A stretch of 64,000 bases of DNA from Acidovorax soli (GTDB taxonomy: Bacteria > Pseudomonadota > Gammaproteobacteria > Burkholderiales > Burkholderiaceae_C): positions 124,001-188,000 of the forward strand of contig NZ_FNQJ01000002.1 of assembly GCF_900107605.1 (NCBI RefSeq). The letters are read 5' to 3'. The notes beneath the pieces are model-generated. The model made no database searches, had not been told where the DNA came from, and worked only from the letters and a program-made list of their open reading frames with translations. The translations under genes and the position numbers were made by a program. Shown one piece after another: positions 62,704 through 64,000 of the stretch. Within the stretch, counting starts at the first letter, position 1. The number at the start of each line of letters is the position of its first letter.

Positions 62704-63426
62704 ATGCTTCACAAGATGCTGGCAGGGACATCACGGCGTATCGGCGCGCTGGTCGGGCACCTGCCCAGCCAGTGCGCCGTGTGCCACGCCTGGCCGGCCC
62801 GGCGCGTGTGCGATGACTGTGCCGCCCGGTTTGCGCAGCCCCGCGCACGCTGCACGCGCTGCGCCTTGCCGGTGCCCGATGGCGTGTCGGAATGCGGTGC
62901 CTGCCTGCGCGAGCCACCAGCGCTGGATGCCTGTTTGGCCGCAGTGGACTATGCCTACCCCTGGGCCGGCGCCATCGCCGAATTCAAGTTCCGCGGCGAT
63001 CCCAGCTGGGCTGCGGCGCTGGCCACGCTGCTGCGCAGCACGCCCTGGGTGGAGCCGGCGCTGGAAGCTGCCGACCGGGTACTGCCGGTGCCCCTGTCGC
63101 GAGCGCGCCTGCAAGAACGTGGCTTCAACCAGGCCGCCCTGCTGGCCCATCACCTCGCCGCCCCCAAGGTGGACGCCACGCTGCTGCTGCGGCTGCGCGC
63201 CACCGAGGCGCAAAGTGGCCTGCCACGCAGCCAGCGTCTGCGCAACCTGCAGGGCGCGTTTGCCGTCGAGCCCACCCGCGCGGCCACCCTGCAAGGACAG
63301 CGCATTGTTCTGCTCGACGATGTGATGACGACCGGTGCCACGCTGAATGCGGCCACCCACGCACTGCGCCAGGCGGGTGCGGCACACATCACGGCCCTGG
63401 TGGTGGCGCGCACCGAACAGGCCTGA
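62704..63426 (+). CDS. ComF family phosphoribosyltransferase-fold protein
   Basis: A 240-residue protein. N-terminal Cys pairs (CAVCHAWPARRVCDDC and CTRCALP, then CGAC) suggest a zinc finger. The PRPP-binding loop is VVLLDDVMTTGATLNAA near 204-220. ComF/GntX proteins are linked to DNA uptake or nucleotide metabolism, with the biochemical role unresolved. It is followed by trmL 57 bp downstream. Confidence 0.9.
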   Translation: MLHKMLAGTSRRIGALVGHLPSQCAVCHAWPARRVCDDCAARFAQPRARCTRCALPVPDGVSECGACLREPPALDACLAAVDYAYPWAGAIAEFKFRGDPSWAAALATLLRSTPWVEPALEAADRVLPVPLSRARLQERGFNQAALLAHHLAAPKVDATLLLRLRATEAQSGLPRSQRLRNLQGAFAVEPTRAATLQGQRIVLLDDVMTTGATLNAATHALRQAGAAHITALVVARTEQA

Positions 63427-63483
63427 AACCTTTGTTTACGAGGGCGCTGCGCAGATCCGTGCGTCCGCAGGACAATACAGGCC

Positions 63484-63987
63484 ATGTTCCATATCGTCCT
63501 GGTCGAACCCGAGATACCGCCCAATACCGGCAATGTGATTCGCCTGGCGGCCAACACGGGTTGCACGCTGCATCTGATCGAGCCCCTGGGTTTTTCGATG
63601 GAAGACCGGCTGATGCGCCGCGCCGGGCTGGATTACCATGAATACACCCAGGTGCAACGGCATCCGGGGTGGACCGCCTTCCTGCGCAGCGCACAGCCCG
63701 ACCCCACGCGCATGTTCGCCCTGACCACGCACGGCAGCCAGAGCGCCTTTGACACCTGCTTTCTCCCCGGCGACTGGCTGGTGTTCGGTGCGGAAACGCG
63801 GGGCCTACCCACCGCGTTGCGCGAAACCTTCCCGCCCGCGCAGCGCGTGCGTCTGCCCATGGTGGCCGGGCAACGCAGCCTGAATCTCTCCAACGCCGTC
63901 GCAGTGACCGTGTTCGAAGCCTGGCGCCAGAACAGCTTCGGCATGCCCCGCGTGACGGCCGCAGCCGCGCTGGAATCATTGCTCTGA
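63484..63987 (+). CDS. trmL: tRNA (cytidine/uridine-34-2'-O)-methyltransferase
   Basis: A 167-residue SPOUT methyltransferase modifying the wobble nucleotide of tRNA-Leu. EPEIPPNTGNVIRLAANTG at the start, then FGAETRGLP and the C-terminal trefoil-knot sequence RSLNLSNAVAVTVFEAWRQ are diagnostic. Complete, ending 13 bp before the window edge. Confidence 0.96.
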   Translation: MFHIVLVEPEIPPNTGNVIRLAANTGCTLHLIEPLGFSMEDRLMRRAGLDYHEYTQVQRHPGWTAFLRSAQPDPTRMFALTTHGSQSAFDTCFLPGDWLVFGAETRGLPTALRETFPPAQRVRLPMVAGQRSLNLSNAVAVTVFEAWRQNSFGMPRVTAAAALESLL

Positions 63988-64000
63988 CACCCTGCCGCCT

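Noticed and set aside
1-64000. tRNA, rRNA, CRISPR, prophage and IS elements
   Set aside because: None were seen by eye: no repeat-spacer pattern, no transposase or integrase gene. Weak tRNA genes could be missed without a covariance search.

Overview
The window is a chromosomal segment of a high-GC betaproteobacterium, most likely family Comamonadaceae (Acidovorax-like). This rests on recognising protein families and gene orders (rhodanese-grxC-secB-gpsA; coxB-coxA-ctaG-DUF2970-coxC-SURF1-ctaA-ctaB-sco; queE with a CX14CX2C cluster motif) and on dispersed repeats of a kind common in that family. No database search was run. No rRNA, tRNA, CRISPR array, prophage, transposase or plasmid gene was seen. 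About 75 genes are called, nearly all intact.

Layout. 0-5.7 kb: a 3' gene fragment, apbC, a membrane-anchored Mrr-like protein, a patatin, metG and a small lipoprotein. 5.7-11.6 kb: a YitT-type membrane protein, then a tight three-gene unit of SulP transporter, FAD dehydrogenase and ThDP-dependent decarboxylase/synthase. 11.6-12.4 kb: a roughly 790-bp noncoding nest of inverted repeats between two convergent genes. 12.4-22.5 kb: a BamE-like lipoprotein, DUF3460, scpA, nadB, queE, queD, panD, a CHM isomerase, a DTW protein, a pabB-pabC fusion, nadA and nadC. 22.7-28.2 kb: an aromatic-catabolism operon (Bug binding protein, MarR regulator, FAD hydroxylase, DUF2783, VOC enzyme, fumarylacetoacetase) behind two palindromic operator candidates. 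28.5-37.6 kb: panBC, lysA, a 24-residue membrane peptide, the gpsA/secB/grxC/rhodanese operon, gpmA, a ctp protease and moeB. 37.7-42.2 kb: two response regulators, a CHASE3 histidine kinase and four small envelope/stress genes. 42.5-50.7 kb: a zinc metallopeptidase, coaD, rsmD, two M16 peptidases, ftsY, cutA and rpoH, with a perfect CIRCE element before rpoH. 50.9-61.1 kb: a second Bug protein and the complete aa3 cytochrome oxidase and heme A gene set. 61.2-64 kb: DUF2244, a methyltransferase-like protein, comF and trmL.

How the genes connect. NAD synthesis (nadB; nadC-nadA), pantothenate/CoA synthesis (panD; panBC; coaD), queuosine precursor synthesis (queE-queD) and folate pABA synthesis (pabBC) are present but split among loci. 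The oxidase region encodes subunits I-III, copper delivery (Sco, Cox11/CtaG, and a second Sco-like protein called here), heme A synthesis (CtaB, CtaA) and SURF1.

The least explained features are noncoding. (1) Five copies of a roughly 100-bp multi-stem element each abut a stop codon, with pairing conserved while the stem sequence changes. (2) The nested palindrome at 11.6-12.4 kb fills a stop-to-stop gap. (3) A second repeat family (AATAGCTA plus GCGCTT/AAGCGC arms) lies in gaps and also inside codons, twice within signal peptides.
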